Source: Streptomyces marincola
Lineage (GTDB): Bacteria; Actinomycetota; Actinomycetes; Streptomycetales; Streptomycetaceae
Length of the DNA: 64,000 bases
Assembly: GCF_020410765.1 (NCBI RefSeq)
Contig: NZ_CP084541.1
Location: 4,235,001-4,299,000, forward strand
Reading direction: 5' to 3'
Part shown: positions 1 through 7,788 of the stretch, in pieces
Layout of the letters: each line of letters opens with the position of its first letter
How positions within the stretch are numbered: the stretch's first letter is position 1
Program-made: the position numbers and the translations under genes
The notes under the pieces: generated by a model
What the model saw: the letters and a program-made list of their open reading frames with translations, nothing else
What the model was told of the DNA's origin: nothing
Databases searched by the model: none

Positions 1-2
1 TG

Positions 3-314
3 CCGGGTGCGGTGATCGGCTACCTGGGCGTGGTGGCCGTGGTTACGGAGTTCCTGGCCCCGAGCGTGCCCGTTGCCGCCACCGCCGCAGTTCCGGCCTG
101 GTTGCCGGCGATCGTGGTGGCGGTGCCGGTGATCGGAGCGCTGTTGGTCCACCGGGCATCCGCACTCGGTCTCGGCCGCTGGCGCGACCGCCTCTACGTG
201 TTGGCGTTGTCCGCCGGACAGCAGCGCACGCACACCACTCCGGGTCTCCCGTCACGTGCGGTGCCCGCACCGCACCCACGGCCGGTGCCCCTACCTGAGG
301 GAGCCGGGGCGTGA
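3..314 (+). CDS. dabB: DabB-like NuoL/MrpA-family membrane subunit, C-terminal end
   Basis: The reading frame is already open at the window edge, so only the last ~100 residues are seen. They contain one or two hydrophobic segments, including a Val/Ala-rich helix ending in PVIGALLVHRAS, and then a polar Pro-rich tail. This fits the C-terminus of a NuoL-like proton-channel subunit. The assignment rests mostly on context, because the next gene is a clear dabA and DabB (NuoL-like) is the known partner of DabA in energy-coupled inorganic carbon uptake. The fragment alone is not diagnostic. Confidence 0.6.
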   Translation, partial: PGAVIGYLGVVAVVTEFLAPSVPVAATAAVPAWLPAIVVAVPVIGALLVHRASALGLGRWRDRLYVLALSAGQQRTHTTPGLPSRAVPAPHPRPVPLPEGAGA

Positions 315-454
315 TCGCCGGCCCCTCGACGGGACCGCCGGACGGCGTCCGGCGCTCTGACCGGAGCCACCCGGGCCTCCCGGAAGCGCGGACCCAGGGC
401 TTCACGCGGTCGCGCGTTCCGCCACCGTCATCACAGCAGGAGGAGTCGCAACCC

Positions 455-3076
455 ATGACCATCGGACCCATCACCAAGGCCGCTCCCGAGACCGCCACCT
501 CGGCGGCCGCCGTGCGTGCCGTGATCGCCGATGCCGCCGCGTTCTTGGCGCCGACCTGGCCGCTCGCCGACTTCATCGCGGTCAACCCACTGTCCGGCCT
601 GGTGGACCGCCCGTTCGCGGACGCGGCCATCACCGCCGCGGACCTGCTCGGAGCGCGGGTCACCCCGGACGAGAGCTGGCTGCGGGCGGCCTGGCGGCAC
701 GGGCGGATCACCGACGACGACGTGCGTGCCGCGCTGATCCGCCGCCACCCCGAGGTGCTGCGATGCCGACCGCTCACCCTCGGCGGCCGGCCCTACGACC
801 CGGTCGAACTCCTGTCGGCCGATCTGCACCAGGGCATCACCAACCCCCCGCCGATCCGCCAGGCACGCACAGCGACTGAAGCGCTGGCCCCGGACATGGC
901 CGCCCTCCTCGACACCCACACGATCCAGTGGTGCTCGGCCTATTTGGACGAGGGCCAGTCCACCTGGCGGATGCCCGGCCGCGACCGAGGCTTCTACCAC
1001 GCGTGGCGGGCTCTGGCCGCACACGACACGACCCTGCCGCGGCGCGTGCGTACACGTCTTCGGGACCTGCCCGAACGGGCCGAGCAGGCCGTTGCGGAGG
1101 CTCTGGCCGCCCTCGGTGTCCCGGACGACCAGCGCACCCGCTATCTCCAGGCCCATCTGGCATGCCTTCCCGGATTCGCCGCCCACATCCGCTGGCGGGG
1201 CGAACTGCAGGGCAGTGGTATCGACCTGGTCGCCTACCTCGCCCTGCGGTTGACCACCGAAGCCGCCGCGCTCACCGAGACCCATACCCACGGTACGGCG
1301 TGGAACTCGGCCTCCGCCGACCTGCTCGACACCGGGCAGGCCACCACCGAACCCGACGATCGGGCCCGCCACCTTCTGGCGGCCCTGGAGATCACCGACA
1401 CCGACGCGGCACAGCGCACCGAATTGGCGCGGTTCCTCGACCGACTCCCGGTGGAGCAACGAGCCCTCGTCTGGCTGGACGCCTACGAAGACCACTACCG
1501 GAGCCGACTGCTGCGCACCCTGAGCCGCTCGGTGCCCGAGTGGACCGACGCCCCTCCGCGGGCACAGGTGGTGTGCTGCATCGATCCCCGTTCCGAGGGA
1601 CTGCGCCGCCACCTGGAAGCGCTCGGTGACTACCAGACCCTGGGCTTCGCCGGATTCTTCGCCGTCGCCATGCGCTACCGCGACCTCGCCGGAGGAACCG
1701 CTCGTGCCCAGTGCCCGGGCCCGATCACGCCCCGGCACACCGTCACCGAACGCCCCAGCGAGGGTCGACGGCGCGCGGCCGAACGGTCGCTGACCGGCCG
1801 CCGGGTACTGGCCGCGGCCGACCACTCCCTGCACGCCGCCAAGGACGACCTGGTGGCGCCGTTCGTGCTCGCCGAATCGGCCGGTTGGCTCCTGGGCCCG
1901 TTGGCCGCGGCCAAGACCTTCGCTCCCGGTGCCGTCGGCGCCGCCCGCGCGTGGTGGACCCGCCGTATCACCCCCGACCCTGCGACCGAGATCTCCCTCG
2001 AGGACGCCTTCACCTCCGAGGAGCGCACCGCGACCGCCGAAGGCATTCTCACGTTGATGGGTTTGACCCAGGGGTTCGCACGCCTCGTCGTATTCTGTGG
2101 GCACCGTGCCCACACCGACAACAACCCCTACCAGGCCGCGCTGGACTGCGGTGCATGCGGGGGGCACCCCGGCGGTCCCAACGCCCGCGCCGCCGCCGCC
2201 CTGCTCAACGATCCGCAGGTTCGCCGACATCTCGCCGAACGCGGCATCGGCATTCCCGACGACACCCGGTTCGTTCCGGCCGAACACGACACCACCACCG
2301 ACACCGTGCGCCTGTTGGACACCCACCTCCTGCCCGACACCCACCGCCGGGACGTCGACCGGCTCACCGCCGATCTTCGCACGGCCGGCGCACACCTGGC
2401 CGCCGAGCGCTGCGCCACCCTACCGGGCGCACCTTCCCGGCCCCGCCCACGGCACGCGGCGCGCCACACCCGCACACGCGCCCGTGACTGGGCCCAGGTC
2501 TTCCCCGAATGGGGTCTGGCCGACAACGCGGCCTTCCTCATCGCACCCCGCGCCCTCACCCGGGGCATCGACCTGCACGGCCGTCTGTTCCTCCACGACT
2601 ACGACCCCGACCTCGACCCGGCCGGCACCGTCCTGGAGACCATACTCACGGCGCCGCTCGTCGTCGCGCACTGGATCAACAGCCAGTACTACTTCGCCGC
2701 CACCGACCCCCAGGCCTTCGGCGCCGGCAGCAAGGCCCTCCACAATGTCGTCGGCGGTGGCCTCGGTGTCATGACCGGTCACACCGGCGACCTTCGGTCC
2801 GGCCTGCCCTGGCAGTCCCTCACCGACGGCCACCACACCAGGCACGAACCGCAACGCCTGCTCGCCATCGTGCAGGCACCCTTGCAGCGGTTGGACACCC
2901 TCATTGCGCGTCACACCGTGCTGCGCCACATGTTCGACCACGACTGGGTCGGTCTCGCCGCACGCGAGCGCCCCGATGAACCCTGGCTCCGTTACACCTC
3001 CACCGGTTGGCGGCCCTGGCTTCCGGCCACGGTCACCCCCGAGGGCAGCTGTCCGTCCGCACCGCTGAGCACATGA
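455..3076 (+). CDS. dabA: DabA (DUF2309), inorganic carbon transporter subunit
   Basis: This is an 873-residue protein of the DUF2309/UPF0753 family. DabA is the zinc-containing, carbonic-anhydrase-like subunit that works with membrane DabB to accumulate bicarbonate. The family's metal-site signatures are visible: VVCCIDPRSE (Cys and Asp ligands) in the middle, and FCGHRAHTDNNPY followed by LDCGACGG (His and Cys ligands) further on. The frame is open back to 311, but the ATG at 455 follows a strong AGGAGGAG (437-444), so I start there. It lies 140 bp after dabB and probably shares its transcript. DabAB is unusual in a heterotrophic actinomycete; carriage on an island beside an integrase suggests transfer. 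Family assignment is confident, transport direction is inferred from the family. Confidence 0.9.
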   Translation: MTIGPITKAAPETATSAAAVRAVIADAAAFLAPTWPLADFIAVNPLSGLVDRPFADAAITAADLLGARVTPDESWLRAAWRHGRITDDDVRAALIRRHPEVLRCRPLTLGGRPYDPVELLSADLHQGITNPPPIRQARTATEALAPDMAALLDTHTIQWCSAYLDEGQSTWRMPGRDRGFYHAWRALAAHDTTLPRRVRTRLRDLPERAEQAVAEALAALGVPDDQRTRYLQAHLACLPGFAAHIRWRGELQGSGIDLVAYLALRLTTEAAALTETHTHGTAWNSASADLLDTGQATTEPDDRARHLLAALEITDTDAAQRTELARFLDRLPVEQRALVWLDAYEDHYRSRLLRTLSRSVPEWTDAPPRAQVVCCIDPRSEGLRRHLEALGDYQTLGFAGFFAVAMRYRDLAGGTARAQCPGPITPRHTVTERPSEGRRRAAERSLTGRRVLAAADHSLHAAKDDLVAPFVLAESAGWLLGPLAAAKTFAPGAVGAARAWWTRRITPDPATEISLEDAFTSEERTATAEGILTLMGLTQGFARLVVFCGHRAHTDNNPYQAALDCGACGGHPGGPNARAAAALLNDPQVRRHLAERGIGIPDDTRFVPAEHDTTTDTVRLLDTHLLPDTHRRDVDRLTADLRTAGAHLAAERCATLPGAPSRPRPRHAARHTRTRARDWAQVFPEWGLADNAAFLIAPRALTRGIDLHGRLFLHDYDPDLDPAGTVLETILTAPLVVAHWINSQYYFAATDPQAFGAGSKALHNVVGGGLGVMTGHTGDLRSGLPWQSLTDGHHTRHEPQRLLAIVQAPLQRLDTLIARHTVLRHMFDHDWVGLAARERPDEPWLRYTSTGWRPWLPATVTPEGSCPSAPLST

Positions 3077-3125
3077 CGACCGGGCACGTGCAGCGCCACT
3101 TCACTCCAGGAAAGGGAAGTACCCG

Positions 3126-3647
3126 ATGAACATGCTCCTGTTGGTTCGAAGCGTGGACGACGTCAGGTCCGCGGTCGAGAACGTGAGCGACTATCTGGTC
3201 AACCATCGACGGCAGTTCGGGGATGAACCGGGATCGAACCGGCTGCTCGGACTGTGGATCCGCCCCGAGCTCGAAGCCGGGCTGCCCGTCCTGCTCCCTG
3301 GCGCCGCTGACGTCACCCCCACTCAACCGCCCTCTGAAGCGGTGGGGATCGAGAGGTCGTTCTCGCTGGCGGGCATCTGGACCCTGTGCTGGACGGACGG
3401 GCCCGCCCTGCGGGAAACACAGGACCCGTTCGAGCTGCGCAACCGGATCCTCGATGCCCTGGTGGCGGACGCAGCGCCCGAACCGGCCGTTCCGGAGGCG
3501 TTCGTTCCCGTATTCGCCGAGGACGATGCCGTGGAGACGAGCATGGCGGCGCTACAGGCCCGGTATCCGCGGCTGATCACCGAGCACTGGTACGTCGATG
3601 ACCGAGAACGAGGAATCGTCGGGCCGCTGAAGACCACGGAAGGGTGA
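3126..3647 (+). CDS. unknown protein downstream of dabA
   Basis: This is a 173-residue acidic, soluble protein with no signal peptide or membrane segment. I do not recognise the family. It starts 49 bp after dabA, with AGGAAAGGGAAG upstream of the ATG, so it is probably the last gene of the dab operon. The N-terminus (MNMLLLVRSVDDVRSAVENVSDYLVNHRRQ, described here in part) looks like an alpha/beta fold, and the C-terminus has a conserved-looking HWYVDDRERG stretch. Position suggests an accessory or regulatory role for DabAB; nothing in the sequence proves it. Confidence 0.65.
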   Translation: MNMLLLVRSVDDVRSAVENVSDYLVNHRRQFGDEPGSNRLLGLWIRPELEAGLPVLLPGAADVTPTQPPSEAVGIERSFSLAGIWTLCWTDGPALRETQDPFELRNRILDALVADAAPEPAVPEAFVPVFAEDDAVETSMAALQARYPRLITEHWYVDDRERGIVGPLKTTEG

Positions 3648-3904
3648 TCGCCTTTCCGTGCACCGCATCACCCAGCGCATCAGGGCAGGCGACCGGGGTG
3701 CCCGTCCCGGTCATCGATCACGAGTCGAGGAGATTCCCGATGGAGTTGTCAAGCCGGAGCGGTGACACGCCGTGAGGCCCTCAGGCCACCGCGGCCAGCT
3801 TCACAGGTCCTTGACCTTCAGTCCACGTCCCGCTGGCCTGAGGGAACGTCACCGCCTAGAGAAACGCCCCCTAGCTGGCCCTTGAGTTCTAGTGGTCGTT
3901 GCAA

Positions 3905-3925
3905 CACCCCATCTCTGAAGGGGTG
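3905..3925 (+). promoter_or_regulatory. hairpin just upstream of IS30-type transposase
   Basis: CACCCC (3905-3910) and GGGGTG (3920-3925) form a short inverted repeat with a 9-base loop, two bases before the transposase ATG. Such hairpins at IS left ends can shield the transposase start from read-through transcription. The sequence just before it (GGTCGTTGCAACACC, 3893-3907) may be part of the terminal repeat of the element. The 280 bp between 3648 and 3927 otherwise shows no gene. Confidence 0.35.
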
Positions 3926-3927
3926 CG

Positions 3928-4707
3928 ATGGACGACGAGATCCGCAAAGAACGCCGGATACCGCAGGGGCGCAAGAAGCTCGTCCGTGAGCGGGAGGAAT
4001 ACTTCCGGCTCACGGACCAGGGCTACAGCAGCAGAGAGGCCTGCCGGATCGTCGGCATCAACCGGCGTACCGGCAAGGTCTGGCGCAACGGTCGCAGAGC
4101 GCACAAGAGCCTGGAGAGGCCCGTGGCACCCCTCAGGGGCCCCGGGGCCTCTCCGGGCTCTTCGCGTTTCCTGAGCCAGCAGGAGCGGACGCAGATCGCC
4201 GACATGTTGCGTCTGCGGTCCTCGATCCGCTCGATCGCCGCCGAGCTGGACCGGGCCTCGTCCACGATCAGCCGCGAGGTCCGCCGCAACCGCTCCTACT
4301 ACGCCTCCATCAAGAAACACCGGTACGGCCCCTACGCCGCCCAGGTCCGCACGGACGAGCGCAGGAAGCGACCCAAGACCCGCAAGCTCGACGCCAACTC
4401 GCGGCTGCGCGAGTATGTCCAACAGCGCCTGGATCAGCGCTGGAGCCCCGAGCAGATCGTTCACCTGCTCCGCCGGGACTTCCCCGACGACCAGGAGATG
4501 CGCGTGGGCCACGAGACGATCTACCAGGCCCTCTACGTCCAGGGCCGCGGCCAGCTGCGCCGCGACCTGGCCAAGCTGCTGCGCACCGGACGCACCATGC
4601 GCCGGCCCCGCCGCTCCGCTTGCACCCGCCAGCCCCGCATGTCCAAGAACATGGTGATGATCAGCGAGCGCCCGGCCGAGGCCGCCGACCGGGCGGTGCC
4701 CGGCCAC
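3928..4707 (+). pseudogene. IS30-family transposase, truncated (catalytic domain lost)
   Basis: About 260 residues of an IS30-type transposase: an N-terminal helix-turn-helix (YSSREACRIVGINRRTGKVW), then the second IS30 HTH (LSQQERTQIADML, RSIAAELDRASSTISREVRRN), the YGPYAAQ segment, and the linker WSPEQIVHLLRRDFPDD. Homology stops after SERPAEAADRAVPGH, where family members continue with W-E-G-D-L and the DDE integrase core. Past about 4707 the frame reads the antisense of a fetB fragment and ends at 4866, so the protein is fused to meaningless sequence. The element cannot move by itself. No right-hand inverted repeat is present. Confidence 0.85.
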
Positions 4708-4881
4708 GGCGAACAGCACACCCAGCACCGCGCCGACAGCGGCCAGTTGCAACGCGGCGCGGACCGCCGCCCACAGCAGATCCCGGCTCAGGGCCAGACG
4801 CTGGGCATGGGCCAGTGCCAGGGCCAGCGCGACGAAGACGGTGCACAGCGCGACCACGCCCCATGACGGTGCCGCGGTCAT
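4708..4881 (-). pseudogene. fetB: FetB-type ABC permease, N-terminal fragment
   Basis: Starting at the ATG at 4881, which overlaps the fetA stop (ATGA), the frame gives about 58 residues with two hydrophobic segments (VVALCTVFVALALALAHAQ and AALQLAAVGAVLGVLFAVA). These resemble the start of the UPF0014/FetB permease, the membrane half of the FetAB iron exporter. Homology ends where the IS30 fragment begins; the frame then runs on into antisense IS sequence. About three quarters of the permease is missing, so the transporter is presumably inactive. Confidence 0.7.
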
Positions 4882-5543
4882 GGTCCCTCCATCAGGTAGT
4901 CCAGGCTCTGGGGTGGCCCGTGTGCGGCCAGGCGGCCGTGGTCGAGGACGAGTACGGCGTCGGCGGCGCGGATCCAGGAGCGGCCGTGGGTGGCGGCGAG
5001 CACACTGGTTCCGGCAGCCGTGAGGGTGCGGGCCACCTCGGGCACGACCCGGGCGGCGGCCCCGTCCAGCGCGCTGGTGGGTTCGTCCAACAGCAGCACC
5101 TCGGGCTGCAGGGCCAGGGCACGCGCCAGGCACAGGCGCTGGGCCTGGCCTCCGGACAGGCCCGCGGTGGGGCGGTGGAGAAGACCGGTCGGCAGGCCGA
5201 GGCGACCCAGAAGATCGGCGGCAGCCGCCTGGCCGAGGTCGGGGCGCCCGACGCGCAGTTCGGCGGCGACGCTGTCGGTGAGCAGTACCGGGTGCTGGGC
5301 GACCAGCACCACACGGCGGCGCGGGGCGAGCACGTCGGTCTCGGCCAGCGGGCGGCCGTGGAAGGCGAGGTGCCCGCGGGTGGGCTCCGCCAGACGGTTG
5401 AGCAGGCGCAGCAGTGTGGTCTTCCCGGCGCCGCTGGGGCCGGTGACGATGGTCAGGCGCCCCTGGCCGACCTCGGCGTCGATCCCGTCGAGGAGGGGAG
5501 CCCCCTGCTGGTCGAATCCGACACCGGTCATGGAGAACACCAC
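4878..5543 (-). CDS. fetA: FetA-like ABC transporter ATPase
   Basis: A 221-residue ABC ATPase. Walker A is GPSGAGKT, the Q-loop is VAQHPVLL, the signature is LSGGQAQRL, Walker B is VLLLDEPTSALD, and the H-loop is AATHG. Small size and overlap with a fetB start point to FetA of the FetAB (YbbL/YbbM) iron efflux pair. I chose the GTG at 5543 because AGGGAG lies 9 bases upstream; an ATG at 5531 is the alternative. The ATPase is intact, but its permease is cut off 60 codons in, so it is probably an orphan. It is divergent from the DUF1259 lipoprotein gene. Confidence 0.8.
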   Translation of the reverse strand: MVFSMTGVGFDQQGAPLLDGIDAEVGQGRLTIVTGPSGAGKTTLLRLLNRLAEPTRGHLAFHGRPLAETDVLAPRRRVVLVAQHPVLLTDSVAAELRVGRPDLGQAAAADLLGRLGLPTGLLHRPTAGLSGGQAQRLCLARALALQPEVLLLDEPTSALDGAAARVVPEVARTLTAAGTSVLAATHGRSWIRAADAVLVLDHGRLAAHGPPQSLDYLMEGP

Positions 5544-5590
5544 GCCCGCACACTCCCTGTTTCCTACACCCCACATACGGATAGTTATGA

Positions 5591-5600
5591 AACCATGGTT
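5591..5600. promoter_or_regulatory. palindrome in fetA / lipoprotein divergent promoter
   Basis: AACCATGGTT is a perfect 10-bp palindrome, within a wider TTATGAAACCATGGTTACAT context, in the short region between fetA (5543) and the lipoprotein gene (5636). The AT-richness here contrasts with the flanks, so it is a candidate operator or promoter element for the two divergent genes. No regulator gene is adjacent. Confidence 0.35.
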
Positions 5601-5635
5601 ACATGTTCGGTGGAGGTACGGGGGAAGGAGTGGAT

Positions 5636-6601
5636 GTGATCACGCACCACAGCAGGTCGAAGGCGGCCCTGGCGCTGGGGTTGGTGGTTGTGCTGAGTGC
5701 CTGCTCGGCGGGCCAGGCGGACCAGCAACAGCAGGACCAGCAATCGTCCGAGGCCCTGGTCGAGCCGGCCACCACACAGGCCCAGGACTGGGCGCAGGTG
5801 GCCGACGCGCTGGGACGGGAGGGACAGCTCTCCGATGACACGGTCTACCGGGTGGGCTTTCCCCGCTCCGACCTGGACGTGACCTCCCGGGGGGTGCAGA
5901 TCGGAGCGGGGTTCGCCCTGGGCTCCTACGCGGCCTTCACCCGCTATGAGGACGGCACGACGATGATGATGGGCGATCTGGTGGTCACCGAGGAGGAGCT
6001 GCCCGGGGTCACCGACGCCCTGCAGGACAACGGCATCGACCAGACCGCGGTGCACCAGCACCTGCTCGACCACGAGCCCGCGGTGTGGTGGACCCACTTC
6101 CACGCCCACGGCCAGGACGCGGCCGCGCTCGCACAAGGGGTCGACGAGGCGTTGGAGGCCACCGCCACCCCGCGCGAGGCCCAGGACGGGCCGTCGCAGG
6201 AGCTGGATCTGGACACCGCGGCCGTGGATGAGGCGATGGGCACCCAGGGCCGCGCCCAGGGCGGGGTGTACAAGTTCTCCTTCGCCCGCACCGGCCAGGT
6301 CACCTCCGGTGACCACGTGCTGCCCTCAGGCATGGGGGTGGCCACGGTGATCAACTTCCAGCCCACCGGCGGGGGTAAGGCGGCGGTCAACGGCGACTTC
6401 GTCATGACCGCTGACGAGGTCCAGGGGGTGATCCAGGCGCTGCGGGAGGGCGGCATCGACATCGTCGCGCTGCACAACCACGCCCTCAACGACCAACCGC
6501 GTCTGTTCTACATGCACTTTTGGGCCAACGATGACGCGGCCACGCTCGCCAGGGCGTTGAGGAACGCGGTGGACCAGCACCAGGTCGAGCCCACCGGCTA
6601 G
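5636..6601 (+). CDS. DUF1259 lipoprotein (LpqO-like), tandem domains
   Basis: A 321-residue lipoprotein. A hydrophobic signal ends in the lipobox LSAC (VVVLSACSAGQ), followed by a Gln-rich linker. Two repeats of the same module follow. The first contains GDLVVTEEEL, VHQHLLDHEPAVWWTHF and a Gln-rich end; the second contains GDFVMTADEV, LHNHALNDQPRLFYMHF. This fits the DUF1259 family, which includes mycobacterial LpqO; its biochemical function is not established. The His-rich HxH and HFxAH patches suggest metal binding, an inference only. GTG 5636 is preferred over ATG 5603 because GAAGGAG sits 5 bases upstream. It is the first gene of the chromate operon. Confidence 0.8.
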   Translation: MITHHSRSKAALALGLVVVLSACSAGQADQQQQDQQSSEALVEPATTQAQDWAQVADALGREGQLSDDTVYRVGFPRSDLDVTSRGVQIGAGFALGSYAAFTRYEDGTTMMMGDLVVTEEELPGVTDALQDNGIDQTAVHQHLLDHEPAVWWTHFHAHGQDAAALAQGVDEALEATATPREAQDGPSQELDLDTAAVDEAMGTQGRAQGGVYKFSFARTGQVTSGDHVLPSGMGVATVINFQPTGGGKAAVNGDFVMTADEVQGVIQALREGGIDIVALHNHALNDQPRLFYMHFWANDDAATLARALRNAVDQHQVEPTG

Positions 6602-6650
6602 CGGCCACTTCCGATCGATCGAGGACCACACCAGGAGAGGAGTCCCTGCG

Positions 6651-6866
6651 TTGCGACCGCAAAACGCGCTGGACTGGGTTGCTTTCGTGTTGCTGTTGAT
6701 CGGCGCGTTCGCCTGGGGGGCGTTCGTCACCGACGTCAACGTGCTGGACCGCCTGCTCGAACCCATCGCCGACCCACTCGACGACACGGTGTTCATCCTC
6801 ATCGCCGCAGCCGGACTGTACTGGATCGCCCGCGTGATCGGTGTGGGCAGACGGGCCCGGCAATGA
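6651..6866 (+). CDS. small DUF378-like membrane protein
   Basis: A 71-residue protein with two membrane helices (LDWVAFVLLLIGAFAWGAF and VFILIAAAGLYWIARVI). The LDW...L-LIGAF-WG pattern matches DUF378 (YuzA-like) membrane proteins. It uses a TTG start with GGAGAGGAG 8-10 bases upstream. Its last bases overlap the ATG of the next gene (ATGA), so the two are translationally coupled. The role in the chr operon is unknown. Confidence 0.7.
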   Translation: MRPQNALDWVAFVLLLIGAFAWGAFVTDVNVLDRLLEPIADPLDDTVFILIAAAGLYWIARVIGVGRRARQ

Positions 6867-7360
6867 ACGCTGAGCCCGCCGCGCAGGGGCCGGGCGAGTG
6901 GGTGCTGTTGAGCTACCGGATCCCGCGCGAGCCCTCCACCCCCCGCATCAGCGTGTGGCGCAAACTCAAACAGCTCGGCCCCGCCCAGATCAGCGACGGC
7001 CTGGTCGCGCTGCCGGCCGATGCGCGCACCCGCGAACACCTGGACTGGATCGCCGAGGAGGTCGTGGAGGCCGGAGGGACGGCCACCGTGTGGCTGGCCC
7101 GGCCCACCGCCCGGGCCCAGGAACATCACCTGGCCCAGACCATGGCCCAGGCCCGCGCGGCCGAATACCGCGCCGTGCGGGCCGAGGCCGCCCACGCCCG
7201 TAGCCTGCCCGAACCCGAACGCCTCCGGGCGATGCGCCGGCTGCGTACCCAACTGCGCCGCATCGCCCGCCGCGACTACTTCCCCCCGCCCGAGCGCCGC
7301 ACCGCACGCGAGGCCGTCGAGGCCCTACATCCAGACCACACCGAACAGGAGAGCGCATGA
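6863..7360 (+). CDS. chrB1: ChrB N-terminal-type chromate resistance protein
   Basis: A 165-residue protein beginning with WVLLSYRIPREPSTPRISVWRKLKQLGP, the hallmark of the ChrB N-terminal domain (a winged-helix-like region of chromate regulators). The middle reads VALPADARTREHLDWIAEEV, and the C-terminus is a basic helical segment (LRRIARRDYFPPPER). In classic ChrB this domain is fused to the part encoded by the next gene; here they are two proteins linked by an ATGA overlap at 7357-7360. It probably senses chromate or regulates chrA. The family name is confident; the gene symbol follows the split-gene convention. Confidence 0.85.
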   Translation: MNAEPAAQGPGEWVLLSYRIPREPSTPRISVWRKLKQLGPAQISDGLVALPADARTREHLDWIAEEVVEAGGTATVWLARPTARAQEHHLAQTMAQARAAEYRAVRAEAAHARSLPEPERLRAMRRLRTQLRRIARRDYFPPPERRTAREAVEALHPDHTEQESA

Positions 7361-7788
7361 AGTGGTCCACCCGCGCCGGTATCCACATCGACCGAGCCGC
7401 CTGCGCCTGGCTGATCCGCCGCCGCATCGACCCCGAGGCCGAGTTCGTGTTCGTCACCGACCCCGCCGACGTGCCCGAGCAGGCCACCGCCTTCGACATG
7501 CGCGGCGTCGAGTTGGGCCACCACGGCGGCGACTGCAGCTTCGAGACCATCCTGCGCCGCTACGACCTCACCGACGCGGCGCTGTGGAAGATCGCCGAGG
7601 TCGTCCACGAGGCCGACCTGGACGACGAACGCTACGACGCCCCCGAGGCCCCCGGCTTGGACGTGGTCCTGCGCGGTTTGTCGATGACCGGTAGCGACGA
7701 GCGCACCCTGGCCGTCACCGGTCCCCTCTTCGATGGCCTGTACGAGTACTACCGGCGCCAGAGCCTCCTGGGACGGGAACCCGCATGA
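7357..7788 (+). CDS. chrB2: ChrB C-terminal-type chromate resistance protein
   Basis: A 143-residue protein corresponding to the C-terminal ChrB domain. It contains the family start KWSTRAGIHIDRAACAWLIRRRIDPEAEFVFV, the motif FDMRGVELGHHGGDCSFE, and IAEVVHEADL near the end. It is coupled to the preceding gene and to chrA by 4-base overlaps. The conserved His, Cys and acidic residues (GHHGGDCSFE) look like a metal or oxyanion site, which is inference. Together the two ChrB halves probably control or assist chromate efflux. Confidence 0.85.
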   Translation: MKWSTRAGIHIDRAACAWLIRRRIDPEAEFVFVTDPADVPEQATAFDMRGVELGHHGGDCSFETILRRYDLTDAALWKIAEVVHEADLDDERYDAPEAPGLDVVLRGLSMTGSDERTLAVTGPLFDGLYEYYRRQSLLGREPA

